Positions 38,628 to 47,225 of a stretch of DNA of 64,000 nt are shown here, in pieces. The DNA lies in contig JAFEFN010000013.1 in assembly GCA_018240525.1 (NCBI GenBank), positions 434,001-498,000 on the forward strand, in the 5' to 3' direction. Within the stretch, counting starts at the first letter, position 1. Every line of letters starts with the position of its first letter. Below the pieces are notes generated by a model that saw nothing but the letters and a program-made list of their open reading frames with translations, was not told where the DNA came from and did no database searches. Origin of the DNA: Pseudomonadota bacterium (GTDB lineage Bacteria; Pseudomonadota; Gammaproteobacteria; Steroidobacterales; Steroidobacteraceae). Made by a program: the position numbers and the translations under genes.

Positions 38628-39458
38628 ATGGCGGCCCCGCTCTACGGTCTGGTGCTCGCGGGCGGCCGCAGCAGCCGCATGCGAAGTGACAAGGCAGCAC
38701 TCACCTACCAAGGCGAGGCCCAGCTGGAGCGGGCCGTGAGGCTGCTCGGCGGCCTGCTGCCACGGGTGTTCGTCTCGGTGCGGGCCGATCAGGCCGAGGA
38801 GCCCCTGCGGGCGCGCTTCGAGCGCATCGTGGACCGCCACGAGGACCTCGGGCCGATCGCCGGCGTCTTGGCGGCGCAGGCGGCCCATCCGGCCGCCGCC
38901 TGGCTGGTGCTGGCCTGTGACCTGCCGCTGCTGGATAGCGCAACGCTGGACACGCTGCTGCGTGAGCGCGAGCCCGGCCGGTTGGCGACCGCCTACCGCT
39001 CGAGCCACGATGGCCTGCCGGAGCCCTTGTGCGCGATCTACGAACCGGCCAGCGCCGCGGCACTCCGGGCGCACGTGGCCGCCGGCAAGCGCTGCCCGCG
39101 AAAGTTCCTGGCGTCCGCGGATGCCAAGCTCATCGAGGAGCCCAACCCGCGGGCGCTCGACAACATCAATACCCCCGAGGAATATGCCCGGGCGATGACG
39201 ACACTCACCAGGCCTGCAACCCGGGTCAGCGTGCAGTACTACGCCCTGCTGCGTGAGCAGGCCGGGCGACGCGAGGAAACCCTCGTGACGGATGCCGGTA
39301 CGGCGCAGGAACTGTACGCACAGCTCGCGCAGCGCTACCCGTTCACCCTGCCCGCGCAGATGCTGCGGGTGGCCGTCAACGCTGAGTTCGTCGAGTGGGA
39401 CCGCGTTCTCAAGGACGGCGATGCGGTGGTGTTCATACCACCGGTCGCCGGCGGCTGA
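38628..39458 (+). CDS. mobA: MobA-MoaD fusion (Mo-cofactor guanylyltransferase + molybdopterin synthase small subunit)
   Basis: One 276-residue chain with two domains. Residues 1 to about 192 form MobA: nucleotide loop LVLAGGRSSRMRSDKA, GPIAGVLA, and Asp in LVLACDLPLLDS. The domain ends with NINTPEEYARA. Residues about 199-276 are MoaD, a ubiquitin-like fold starting VSVQYYALLREQAG and ending PPVAGG, whose terminal Gly-Gly carries the thiocarboxylate. Normally the two are separate proteins acting at different steps. MoaE follows 5 bp later, so the MPT synthase pair is complete. No frameshift or internal stop separates the domains. Confidence 0.92.
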   Translation: MAAPLYGLVLAGGRSSRMRSDKAALTYQGEAQLERAVRLLGGLLPRVFVSVRADQAEEPLRARFERIVDRHEDLGPIAGVLAAQAAHPAAAWLVLACDLPLLDSATLDTLLREREPGRLATAYRSSHDGLPEPLCAIYEPASAAALRAHVAAGKRCPRKFLASADAKLIEEPNPRALDNINTPEEYARAMTTLTRPATRVSVQYYALLREQAGRREETLVTDAGTAQELYAQLAQRYPFTLPAQMLRVAVNAEFVEWDRVLKDGDAVVFIPPVAGG

Positions 39459-39463
39459 GGCGC

Positions 39464-39925
39464 GTGCGCCCGTTCCTGTTCACCGGCGCGCCGATCGAAG
39501 GGGCCGCGCTGCGCGCGGCGCTCGCGGATCCGGGTTGCGGAGGCTTCGCCAGCTTCGAGGGCTGGGTGCGCGACCACAACGAGGGCGCGCGCGTGCAGCG
39601 GCTGGAGTACGAGGCCTACGAGCCGCTCGCCGTCCGCGAAGGCGAGAGGATCGTCGCCGAGGCCATCGCCCGCTTCGGGGTCGCGCGGGCTGCCTGCGTG
39701 CACCGGCTCGGCACACTGCAGATCGGCGAGGTGGCGGTGTGGGTCGGTGTCAGTTCGGCGCACCGCGACGAGGCCTTCCGCGCCTGCCGCTACATCATCG
39801 ACGAGGTGAAGCACCGCCTGCCGATCTGGAAGAAAGAGCACTACCTGAACGGTGATTCCGGCTGGGTCAACTGCGAGCGCTGCGCCGCCCCTGCGCACCC
39901 GGAGCACGCGCACCCGCGCGACTGA
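39464..39925 (+). CDS. moaE: Molybdopterin synthase catalytic subunit MoaE
   Basis: A 153-residue large subunit of MPT synthase, which uses MoaD thiocarboxylate to convert cPMP to molybdopterin. GTG 39464 is favoured; longer frames read back into mobA. Motifs: GGFASFEGWVRDHNEG, LEYEAYEPLA, HRLGTLQIGEVAVWVGV, and the active-site lysines in PIWKKEHYLNGDSGWVN. The stop abuts the convergent proA stop with no spacer. Confidence 0.95.
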   Translation: MRPFLFTGAPIEGAALRAALADPGCGGFASFEGWVRDHNEGARVQRLEYEAYEPLAVREGERIVAEAIARFGVARAACVHRLGTLQIGEVAVWVGVSSAHRDEAFRACRYIIDEVKHRLPIWKKEHYLNGDSGWVNCERCAAPAHPEHAHPRD

Positions 39926-41194
39926 TCAGCCGCGCACCTGTCCGGTGCCGCGCACCACGTACTTGTAGCTGGTGAGCTGCTCGAGCCCGACCGGGCCGCG
40001 CGCGTGGAAGCGGTCGGTCGAGATCCCGATCTCGGCGCCCATGCCGAATTCGCCGCCGTCGGCAAACTGGGTCGAGGCGTTGTGCAGGACGATGGCGCTG
40101 TCGACCCGCGCGAGGAAGCGCGCCGCGGCCGCCGCGTCGTCGGTCACGATGGCCTCGGTGTGCGCCGAGCCGTAGCGGCCGATGTGGGCGATGGCACCGT
40201 CCACCCCGTCCACCACGCGCGCGGCGATGACCGCATCGAGATACTCGGTGTACCAGTCCTGCTCGGTCGCCGCGCGCACGCGCGCATCGCTGGCCTGCAC
40301 CGTCTCGTCGCCGCGCACCTCGCAACCGGCCCCCAGCAGGTCAGCGACGATCGGCCCGAGGTGCGTCGTGACGCACGCTGCGTCGATCAGCAGCGTCTCG
40401 GCGGCCCCGCAGATGCCGGTGCGGCGCATCTTGGCGTCCAGGACGATGCGGCGCGCCATGGCAAGGTCCGCCGACCGGTCGACATAGACGTGGCAGTTGC
40501 CCTCGAGGTGGCCGATGACCGGCACGCGCGCCTCGCGCTGCACGCGCTGCACCAGGGTCTTGCCGCCGCGCGGCACGACCACGTCGAGGTAATCGCCCAT
40601 GCTGGCGAGCATGTAACCGACGGCGGCGCGCTCCGTGGTCGGCACCAGCTGGATGCAGGCTGCCGGCAACCCTGCCGAGGTCAGCCCCGCGAGCAGGCAC
40701 TCGTGCAACGCCCGGCTCGAGTGCAGGCTCTCCGAGCCGCCCCGCAGGATCACCGCGTTGCCGGACTTCAGGCACAGCGCGCCCGCATCCGTGGTCACGT
40801 TGGGGCGGCTCTCGTAGATGATGCCGACGACCCCGAGCGGCACGCGCACGCGGCGGATCACAAGACCGTTGGGGCGCTGCCACTCGGCGATCGTCGTGCC
40901 GACCGGGTCCGGCAGCGCGACGACCGCCTCGATGGCAGCTGCGACTGCCTCCAGGCGCGCGTCATCGAGCCGCAGCCGGTCCAGGCGTGCCCCGCCGGAC
41001 TCGCGCTCGCGGGCCGCCGCCACGTCGCGGGCGTTGGCGGCCAGGATCGCCTCGCGACGCGTCCGCACCGTGGCCGCGGTGGCGCTGAGGGCGGCATCCT
41101 TCTGCGCCGTCGGTGCCAGGGCGAGCACCCCGGCGGCCGCGACCGCCGCGCGCCCCAGGTCATCCATCAGCCGAGCGAGCGTCGCTTCGTCCAT
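39926..41194 (-). CDS. proA: Gamma-glutamyl phosphate reductase
   Basis: A 422-residue NADPH enzyme of proline synthesis reducing gamma-glutamyl phosphate to glutamate-semialdehyde. The catalytic Cys lies in [32 protein letters not shown] and [15 protein letters not shown] form the nucleotide pocket. It follows proB by 6 bp on the same strand, forming a proBA operon. Confidence 0.96.
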   Translation of the reverse strand: MDEATLARLMDDLGRAAVAAAGVLALAPTAQKDAALSATAATVRTRREAILAANARDVAAARERESGGARLDRLRLDDARLEAVAAAIEAVVALPDPVGTTIAEWQRPNGLVIRRVRVPLGVVGIIYESRPNVTTDAGALCLKSGNAVILRGGSESLHSSRALHECLLAGLTSAGLPAACIQLVPTTERAAVGYMLASMGDYLDVVVPRGGKTLVQRVQREARVPVIGHLEGNCHVYVDRSADLAMARRIVLDAKMRRTGICGAAETLLIDAACVTTHLGPIVADLLGAGCEVRGDETVQASDARVRAATEQDWYTEYLDAVIAARVVDGVDGAIAHIGRYGSAHTEAIVTDDAAAAARFLARVDSAIVLHNASTQFADGGEFGMGAEIGISTDRFHARGPVGLEQLTSYKYVVRGTGQVRG

Positions 41195-41200
41195 GTCCGG

Positions 41201-42382
41201 CTAGGCGTTCGGCTGCGCGCTGGCCGGCAGCCCTGCCCGCGGCGGCTGCATCAGCACCAGATCGTCGCGGTGGATCATCTCGTCGCGGCCGCGGAAGCCG
41301 AGCAGTTCGGCGATCTCCGAGGAGCGGCGTCCCATGATGCGCGCAGCGTCCGCATCCGAGTAGGCGACGATGCCGCGGGCGATCTCGGCACCCTCGGCCG
41401 TGAAGACGCTGACCGTGTCGCCGCGGTCGAAGCGGCCCCGCGCGGCCGTCACGCCCGCGGGCAGCAGGCTGCGGCCGTCCAGCAGGGCGCGCAGCGCGCC
41501 ACCGTCTATGACCAGCGCGCCGGCGGGACGCAGCGTGCCCGCGATCCACTGCTTGCGCGCCGCGGCGGGCGTGGCGCTGGGCAGGAACCAGGTGCAGTCC
41601 GCGCCCTCCTCCAGGCGTCGCAAGGGGTGGGCGTGGGCACCCGCGGCGATGCACATGTGGCAACCGGCGGCGACGGCGATGCGTGCGGCCTGGATCTTGG
41701 CGCGCATCCCGCCGGAGCCGACCCCGGAGGTGGAACGTCCGCCCATGGCCTCGATCTGCGGGGTGATCTGGCGCACTTCGCGGATCAGCTGCGCGGCGGG
41801 ATCCTCGTTCGGGTCGGCACTGTACAGCCCGGCCACGTCCGAGAGCAGCACCAGGCAGTCAGCGCTGCTCATCTGCGCGACGCGCGCCGCCAGGCGGTCA
41901 TTGTCCCCGTAGCGGATCTCGGCGGTCGCCACGGTGTCGTTCTCGTTGATCACCGGGAGGGCCCCCAGCTCCAGCAGCGACTCGAGGGTCGCGCGCGCAT
42001 TGAGGTAGCGCCGCCGCCGCTCGCTGTCCTCCAGCGTGAGCAGCACCTGCGCCACCGTCACGTCCTGCGCCTCGAGCAGCTCCTTGTAGGCATGCGCGAG
42101 GCGGATCTGTCCCACCGCCGCGGCCGCCTGGCTGTCCTCGAGGCGCAGCGGGCCCGGCTTCAGGCCGAGCCGCCGCCGCCCGAGGGCAATGGCGCCGGAG
42201 GACACCAGGATGACCTTCTGCCCGCGCGAGCGCAGCCGCAGCAAGTCGGCCACGAGGGTCTCCAGCCAGCTGCGGTTCACGCGGCCACTGTCCCCGTCGA
42301 CCAGCAGCGCCGAGCCAACCTTGACCACGATGCGCCGCGCCTGCCTCAGGGGCATTGCGGGGTCTGGGGCTCGGGAGTTCAT
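41201..42382 (-). CDS. proB: Glutamate 5-kinase
   Basis: Amino-acid kinase of 393 residues from ATG 42382; an internal ATG at 42355 is equally possible and neither has a strong ribosome-binding site. The kinase domain shows RRIVVKVGSALL, LVSSGAIALG, INENDTVAT and GVGSGGMRAKIQAA. A C-terminal PUA domain (about 285-375) is present. It phosphorylates glutamate at the first proline step and is normally inhibited by proline. It is divergent from the acidic-protein gene. Confidence 0.95.
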   Translation of the reverse strand: MNSRAPDPAMPLRQARRIVVKVGSALLVDGDSGRVNRSWLETLVADLLRLRSRGQKVILVSSGAIALGRRRLGLKPGPLRLEDSQAAAAVGQIRLAHAYKELLEAQDVTVAQVLLTLEDSERRRRYLNARATLESLLELGALPVINENDTVATAEIRYGDNDRLAARVAQMSSADCLVLLSDVAGLYSADPNEDPAAQLIREVRQITPQIEAMGGRSTSGVGSGGMRAKIQAARIAVAAGCHMCIAAGAHAHPLRRLEEGADCTWFLPSATPAAARKQWIAGTLRPAGALVIDGGALRALLDGRSLLPAGVTAARGRFDRGDTVSVFTAEGAEIARGIVAYSDADAARIMGRRSSEIAELLGFRGRDEMIHRDDLVLMQPPRAGLPASAQPNA

Positions 42383-42478
42383 AAAAGGGAAACCTACACG
42401 CAATCCGGCTGCGTTGCCCAACCCGATCGCAGCCCCTACACTTATCGGCGTCGAATAATACTCAGGGTGGCTGTCGCG

Positions 42479-42805
42479 GTGAGCAGAGACTACGAACCGG
42501 TTCGGGGCCAGTGGTACCAGAACGTCGAGGAAGACGAGCAGTTTCGCGTCCTTACGGTCGATGAGGACTCCGAGCTCGTCGAGATCGAGTACCTGGATGG
42601 GGACATCGAGGAGCTCGACATCGAGGCCTGGCATGAGATGGACCTGGACCGCATCGAGCAGCCCGAGGGCTGGTCCGAATCCGAGGACGACGAGGATGAG
42701 GACGAGGACGAGGAGGACGACTGGGACGACGATGAGGATGACGACGAGGACGACGACGACCTCGACGAGGATGACGAGGACGATGAAGAGCGGGATGACT
42801 ATTGA
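42479..42805 (+). CDS. Highly acidic small protein, DUF6763-like
   Basis: A 108-residue protein from GTG 42479, with AGGGTGG at a suitable distance; a GTG at 42467 is an alternative. The N-terminal half (SRDYEPVRGQWYQN, VDEDSELVEIEYLDGDIEELDIEAWHEMDLD) follows the small DUF6763-type pattern. The last 40 or so residues are almost only Asp and Glu with a single Trp and a single Leu. No signal peptide is seen. The stop overlaps the TTG of the downstream VIT1/CCC1 transporter. A metal- or protein-buffering role is a guess from composition and context. Confidence 0.75.
   Translation: MSRDYEPVRGQWYQNVEEDEQFRVLTVDEDSELVEIEYLDGDIEELDIEAWHEMDLDRIEQPEGWSESEDDEDEDEDEEDDWDDDEDDDEDDDDLDEDDEDDEERDDY
42683..42799 (+). 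repeat. GAN-codon low-complexity tract
   Basis: A run of nearly uninterrupted GAC/GAG/GAT codons encoding the acidic tail. It is imperfect and not a fixed unit, so slippage could change its length between strains. Confidence 0.8.
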
Positions 42806-43845
42806 CCTCGCCCGGGGTTGACAGCTGGTACCACGAGAAGGAATCCGCGTGGCTCTACCGCCAGGTCGCGGCCGCCGAGCCGGACCCCGCCAAGCGTGAC
42901 CTGTTTCTGAAGCTGGCGGCCGCTGCCGAGGCGCAGGCCGAGCGCTGGCAACTGCTGGCGCAACGGGCCGGCACCGCGATACCAAGCTTCGTTCCCTCGC
43001 TGCGCGCGCGCATCGTCGCGCGCCTGCTCAAACGCTTCGGGGTGCGTGCGCTGCGCGGGGTGCTCGCGGCCATGAAGTTGCGCGGCCTGTCGGTCTACAG
43101 CGCCCCCCCGCCCGTACCCGGGCATGCCATGCCCACCTCGCTCGAGCAGGTGGGCGCCCGGCACCGCAGCGCGGTCGGCGGCAGCCTGCGCGCGGGCGTG
43201 TTCGGCGTGAACGACGGCCTGCTGTCCAACGCGAGCCTGGTGCTCGGGGTGGCCGGCGCCGGCGTCGGCAGCGCGACCGTCCTCACCACCGGCGCCGCCG
43301 GGCTGCTGGCGGGGGCGCTGTCCATGGCCGCGGGCGAGTACATCTCGGTGCGCTCGCAGCGCGAGATGTACGAGTACCAGATCGCACTGGAGCGTGCCGA
43401 GCTGGAGGAGTACCCGGAAGAGGAGGCCGAGGAGCTGGCGCTCATCTACAACGCGCGCGGGGTGGAACTCGGCCAGGCGCGCGAGGTCAGCCGAGCGCTG
43501 CTCGCCAACCCGCAGCAGGCCCTCGACGTGCTGTCGCGGGAGGAGCTCGGTCTGAACCCGGATGACCTCGGCTCGCCGCTGCGCGCGGCCAGCGTCTCGT
43601 TCCTGACCTTCGCCCTGGGGGCGATCCTGCCGCTGATCCCCTTCCTGGCCGGTGTGGGCGGCAGCCGTGCCGTCATCGCCTCCGCGCTCCTGACGCTGCT
43701 GGCGCTGGCCGGCGTCGGGCTGGGCCTGTCGCTGTTCACCGGCCGCGACGCGCTGCGCGGAGCGCTGCGCATGGTGCTGATCGGCGGGGGTTCCGGTGTG
43801 GTCAGCTTCCTGGTCGGTAAGGTTCTGGGCGTGGCGATCGGCTGA
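42802..43845 (+). CDS. VIT1/CCC1-family metal transporter with degenerate ferritin-like N-terminus
   Basis: A 347-residue protein from a TTG that overlaps the previous stop. The C-terminal part is VIT1/CCC1: GGSLRAGVFGVNDGLLSNASLVLGVAGA, then MAAGEYISVRSQREMYEYQ (metal-binding loop) with an acidic EYPEEEAEELA stretch, and two terminal helix pairs. These proteins export Fe(II)/Mn(II) from cytoplasm or into compartments. The first 60 or so residues form two helices like the rubrerythrin part of Er-VIT1, but the usual ExxH reads AEAQ. The oxidase site therefore looks lost. Coupling to the acidic protein is striking. Confidence 0.85.
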   Translation: MTSPGVDSWYHEKESAWLYRQVAAAEPDPAKRDLFLKLAAAAEAQAERWQLLAQRAGTAIPSFVPSLRARIVARLLKRFGVRALRGVLAAMKLRGLSVYSAPPPVPGHAMPTSLEQVGARHRSAVGGSLRAGVFGVNDGLLSNASLVLGVAGAGVGSATVLTTGAAGLLAGALSMAAGEYISVRSQREMYEYQIALERAELEEYPEEEAEELALIYNARGVELGQAREVSRALLANPQQALDVLSREELGLNPDDLGSPLRAASVSFLTFALGAILPLIPFLAGVGGSRAVIASALLTLLALAGVGLGLSLFTGRDALRGALRMVLIGGGSGVVSFLVGKVLGVAIG

Positions 43846-43864
43846 AGGCCGCGCCGCGCCGGGC

Positions 43865-43892
43865 CTTGAAAAGCGGGCGCCGGCCCCCACGC
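43865..43892 (+). promoter_or_regulatory. Sigma32-like heat-shock promoter for htpX
   Basis: CTTGAAA at 43865-43871 matches the sigma32 -35 exactly. After 13 bp, CCCCACGC at 43885-43892 resembles the -10 CCCCATNT. The element is about 87 nt before the htpX ATG. HtpX is heat-shock or envelope-stress controlled in E. coli, so the match fits its gene. Confidence 0.55.
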
Positions 43893-43978
43893 TGGCTAGC
43901 GTGACCCGCCATTGGGTAAAGTCCCCTTCACGCGGCCTGCTGCTCTAGGCTCGCCGCAACACCATACGGGCTATCGCC

Positions 43979-44857
43979 ATGAAACGCATTCTCCTGTTCG
44001 TCCTCACCAACCTCGCCGTGATCGCGGTGCTCACGATCGTGGCGCACCTCACCGGCCTCGACCGCTGGCTGGCCCTGCACGGGCAGAGCATGGGCGGGCT
44101 GCTGGTGCTCGCGGCGTTCTTCGGCTTCGGCGGTGCCTTCATCTCGCTGGCCCTGTCGAAGTGGAACGCCAAGCGCTTCATGGGCGTCCAGGTGATCAAC
44201 CCCCAGTCCGCCGATGCCGAGGCGCAGTGGCTGCTGACGGTGGTCGCACGCCACGCGCGCACCGTCGGCGTCGACATGCCCGAGGTCGGGGTGTTCGACT
44301 CCCCGGCGCCGAATGCCTTCGCCACCGGTGCGAGCCGCAACAAGTCCCTGGTGGCGGTCAGCACCGGCCTGCTGCGCTCGATGGACCGCACCCACGTCGA
44401 GGCGGTGATCGGTCACGAGATGACCCACGTCGCCAACGGCGACATGGTCACCCTCACCCTGCTGCAGGGCGTGGTGAACACGTTCGTGATCTTCCTGTCG
44501 CGCCTGATCGCGGGAGTGCTGGAGCGCAACTCGGACAACCGCGGCGGTGGCATCTACTTCATGTCGGTGTTCGTGCTGCAGATCGTGTTCGGGGTGCTCG
44601 CCAACCTGATCGTCATGTGGTTCTCGCGGCGGCGCGAGTTCCGCGCCGACAAGGGCGGGGCGAAGCTGGCGGGCACTGACAACATGATCGGCGCGCTCGA
44701 GGACCTCAAGCGCGGCAGCGAGCCGCTGCCGGCGCAGCAGTTCGCGGCCTTCGGCATCACCGACAAACCGGTGGTGAGCGGCATCGCGCGCCTGTTCATG
44801 AGCCATCCGCCGCTCGAGGAGCGCATCGCCGCCCTGCGGACCCTCGGCCCCCGTTGA
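43979..44857 (+). CDS. htpX: Membrane-embedded zinc protease HtpX
   Basis: M48 metalloprotease of the inner membrane, 292 residues, that with FtsH removes misfolded membrane proteins. Two N-terminal helices precede the zinc motif HEMTH (near residues 145-149, IGHEMTHVANGDMVT). A further helix pair follows, then the third ligand Glu in RREFRADKGGAKLAG. FMSHPPLEERIAAL closes the protein. The length equals that of E. coli HtpX. Its stop overlaps the TTG start of the next gene. Confidence 0.95.
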   Translation: MKRILLFVLTNLAVIAVLTIVAHLTGLDRWLALHGQSMGGLLVLAAFFGFGGAFISLALSKWNAKRFMGVQVINPQSADAEAQWLLTVVARHARTVGVDMPEVGVFDSPAPNAFATGASRNKSLVAVSTGLLRSMDRTHVEAVIGHEMTHVANGDMVTLTLLQGVVNTFVIFLSRLIAGVLERNSDNRGGGIYFMSVFVLQIVFGVLANLIVMWFSRRREFRADKGGAKLAGTDNMIGALEDLKRGSEPLPAQQFAAFGITDKPVVSGIARLFMSHPPLEERIAALRTLGPR

Positions 44858-46281
44858 GTCTCGAGCCCGGGGAGCTGCGCAGCCGGCTGCGCGCTCTGCT
44901 GGGCGCGGACGGGCTGCTGACCGAGCCCGCCGACCTTGCTCCCTACCTGACGGACCACCGCCGCCTCTACCAGGGTGCGGCACTCGCCGTGGCGCGTCCC
45001 GGGAGCGTGGAGGAAGTCGCGCGCGTGCTGGCACTGTGCAACACCCATCGCGTGGGTGTGGTGCCGCATGGCGGCAACACCGGCTACTGCGGGGGCGCGA
45101 CCCCGGATGAGAGCGGAAGGCAGCTGGTGCTGGCACTGTCACGGCTGAACCGCATCCGCAGCGTGGATGCCGACAACGACTCACTCATCGCGGAGGCCGG
45201 CTGCACGCTGGCACGGGTGCAGGCCGCCGCCGCGGCCGCCGAGCGCTTCTTCCCCCTCAGCCTGGGATCTGAGGGCACCTGCCAGCTGGGGGGCAACCTG
45301 TCCACCAACGCGGGCGGCACCAACGTGCTGCGCTACGGCATGGCGCGCAATCTGACCCTGGGCCTTGAGGTGGTGCTCGCCGATGGCCGCATCCTCGAGG
45401 GGCTCTCGGTGCTGCGCAAGGACAACACCGGCTACGACGTGAAGTCGCTGTTCCTCGGCGCCGAGGGCACGCTCGGGGTGATCACGGCTGCCAGCGTGAA
45501 GCTGTTCCCCATGATCCGCTCGCGCGCGAGCGCGTTCATCGCCGTCGCCGGCGTGCGCGCGGCGTCTGCACTGCTCACGCGCATGCGCAGCGCCAGCAGC
45601 GACCGGGTCAGTTCCTTCGAGTTGATCCCCCGCAGCGCACTGGAGCTGGTGCTGCGCCACATCCCCGGCAGCACCGACCCGCTCGATCGCGCCTACCCCT
45701 GGTACGTGCTGTGCGAGCTCACCGGCTCGGGCGAGGCCGACGGCCTGGACGCACTGCTCGAGCAGTCGCTGGCCGCCGCGCTCACCGACGGGGCGATCCT
45801 GGATGCGGCGCTCGCGCGCAGCGGCCCGCAGCAGGATGCGTTCTGGGGCATCCGCGACTCGATACCGGAGGCGCAGCGGCGCGAGGGCGCGGGCATCAAG
45901 CACGACATCGCCCTGCCGGTGGGCAAGCTCGCGGACTTCATGGACCTGGCGGTCGCCTGGGTGGCGACGCACGTCCCGGAAGGCCGCCTGGTGGCCTATG
46001 GCCATGCCGGGGACGGCAACCTCCATTTCAACATCAGCGCGGTCACGCCCGCCGCGGGGGCAGCGCTGCTGGCGCGCACCGAGGCCGTGCGCCGCGCGAT
46101 CCACGACCTCGTGCGGCAGTTCGGCGGCAGCTTCAGCGCCGAGCATGGGATCGGCCGGCTCAAGGTGGGCGAGCTGGAGCGCTACACTTCTCCGGTGGAG
46201 CTGTCCCTCATGCAGGCCATGAAGCGCGTCCTCGACCCGAACCACATCATGAACCCGGGCAAGGTACTGCGGCAGCCCTGA
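44854..46281 (+). CDS. FAD-binding D-2-hydroxyacid dehydrogenase (D-2-hydroxyglutarate dehydrogenase-like)
   Basis: A VAO/PCMH-family flavoprotein of 475 residues from a TTG overlapping the htpX stop (4 bp). FAD-binding motifs include VVPHGGNTGYCGGATP and SLGSEGTCQLGGNLSTNAGG with GAEGTLGVITAA. The C-terminal domain carries the metal/substrate motif GHAGDGNLHFN and EHGIGRLK, shared by D-2-hydroxyglutarate and D-lactate dehydrogenases. Electron acceptor is probably ETF or a cytochrome, as in relatives. D-lactate cannot be excluded as substrate. Confidence 0.88.
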   Translation: MSLEPGELRSRLRALLGADGLLTEPADLAPYLTDHRRLYQGAALAVARPGSVEEVARVLALCNTHRVGVVPHGGNTGYCGGATPDESGRQLVLALSRLNRIRSVDADNDSLIAEAGCTLARVQAAAAAAERFFPLSLGSEGTCQLGGNLSTNAGGTNVLRYGMARNLTLGLEVVLADGRILEGLSVLRKDNTGYDVKSLFLGAEGTLGVITAASVKLFPMIRSRASAFIAVAGVRAASALLTRMRSASSDRVSSFELIPRSALELVLRHIPGSTDPLDRAYPWYVLCELTGSGEADGLDALLEQSLAAALTDGAILDAALARSGPQQDAFWGIRDSIPEAQRREGAGIKHDIALPVGKLADFMDLAVAWVATHVPEGRLVAYGHAGDGNLHFNISAVTPAAGAALLARTEAVRRAIHDLVRQFGGSFSAEHGIGRLKVGELERYTSPVELSLMQAMKRVLDPNHIMNPGKVLRQP

Positions 46282-46291
46282 AGGAAACCGG

Positions 46292-47218
46292 ATGAGGACG
46301 GCGCGAACGATCCTGTGGATGCTTCTCCTGGTAGGGCTGGCGGCCTGCACCCGCCAGGCCCCGCCTCCCCCGGCGCCCGCTGCGCCGCCGCCCAGCGTCC
46401 CGGCCGCCGGCGCCGTGCAGCCTGACGGCCCCCGCCTGGTCATGTCGCCCGACAACGTGCACATCGAGTACCGGGTCTTCGGCCAGGGCGACACCACCGT
46501 GATCCTGATCCACGGCTGGGCCTGCGATGCCAACTACTGGAACATGCAGCTGGACGCGCTGAAGGGCCACTACACGGTGGTGGCGATGAATCTCGCCGGC
46601 CACGGCGGCTCGGGCGCCAACCGCAGCGACTGGTCGATCGCCAACTATGCCGCCGACGTCGCCGCGGTCGCCCGGGACGTACCCGGGGGCCACGTCGTGC
46701 TGGTCGGGCACTCCATGGGGGCGACGGTCGCCCTCGCCGCCGCGCCGCTCCTCGGCGCGCGCCTGAGCGGCATCGTCGCCGTGGACGCGCTGCGCTCGGT
46801 GGGGCTGCCGCCGCTGCCGGCCAGGGAGATCGACAAGCGCCTGGCGCCCTTCCGGGCCGACTTCGTCGGCGAGACGCGCAAGCTCGTGACCGATGCCCTG
46901 TTTCCGCGCAATGCCGACCGGGCGCTGGTGCAGAAGATCGCCTACGACATGTCGCTCGAACCGCCCGCGGTGGCGATCGCGAGCCTGCAGTCATTGCTGG
47001 CGGTGGACCTGACCCCGCTGGTCGCGGCGATCCACGTCCCGGTCTTCGCCATCAACTCGGACCTCGCGCCGACGGATGCCGCGCGCATCCGCAGGTCGCT
47101 GCCTGGGTTCAGGCTGGATCTCATCGAGCATACCGGCGACTTCCCGATGCTCGAGGCGCCGGCGAAGTTCAATGCGCTGCTGCTCAAGGACCTGGCGGCG
47201 CTGTCGGCACCGCCCTGA
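46292..47218 (+). CDS. Lipoprotein alpha/beta hydrolase with altered His box
   Basis: A 308-residue exported protein. A lipoprotein signal MRTARTILWMLLLVGLAAC ends in lipobox LAAC, then a Pro/Ala-rich linker (about 21-45). The alpha/beta fold shows VILIHGWACDANYW, nucleophile Ser141 in VGHSMGA, and an acid in INSDLAPTDA. The usual GHFPMLE box reads GDFPMLE (Asp283), with a His three residues earlier (His280). Activity is therefore uncertain. It lies 10 bp after the flavoprotein gene and is convergent with tesB. Confidence 0.8.
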   Translation: MRTARTILWMLLLVGLAACTRQAPPPPAPAAPPPSVPAAGAVQPDGPRLVMSPDNVHIEYRVFGQGDTTVILIHGWACDANYWNMQLDALKGHYTVVAMNLAGHGGSGANRSDWSIANYAADVAAVARDVPGGHVVLVGHSMGATVALAAAPLLGARLSGIVAVDALRSVGLPPLPAREIDKRLAPFRADFVGETRKLVTDALFPRNADRALVQKIAYDMSLEPPAVAIASLQSLLAVDLTPLVAAIHVPVFAINSDLAPTDAARIRRSLPGFRLDLIEHTGDFPMLEAPAKFNALLLKDLAALSAPP

Positions 47219-47225
47219 GATCGCC

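Noticed and set aside
40004..42805. A 933-codon plus-strand frame whose 3' end is the acidic protein
   Set aside because: Most of it is the antisense of proA and proB, which have full motifs; only the part from 42479 is a gene.
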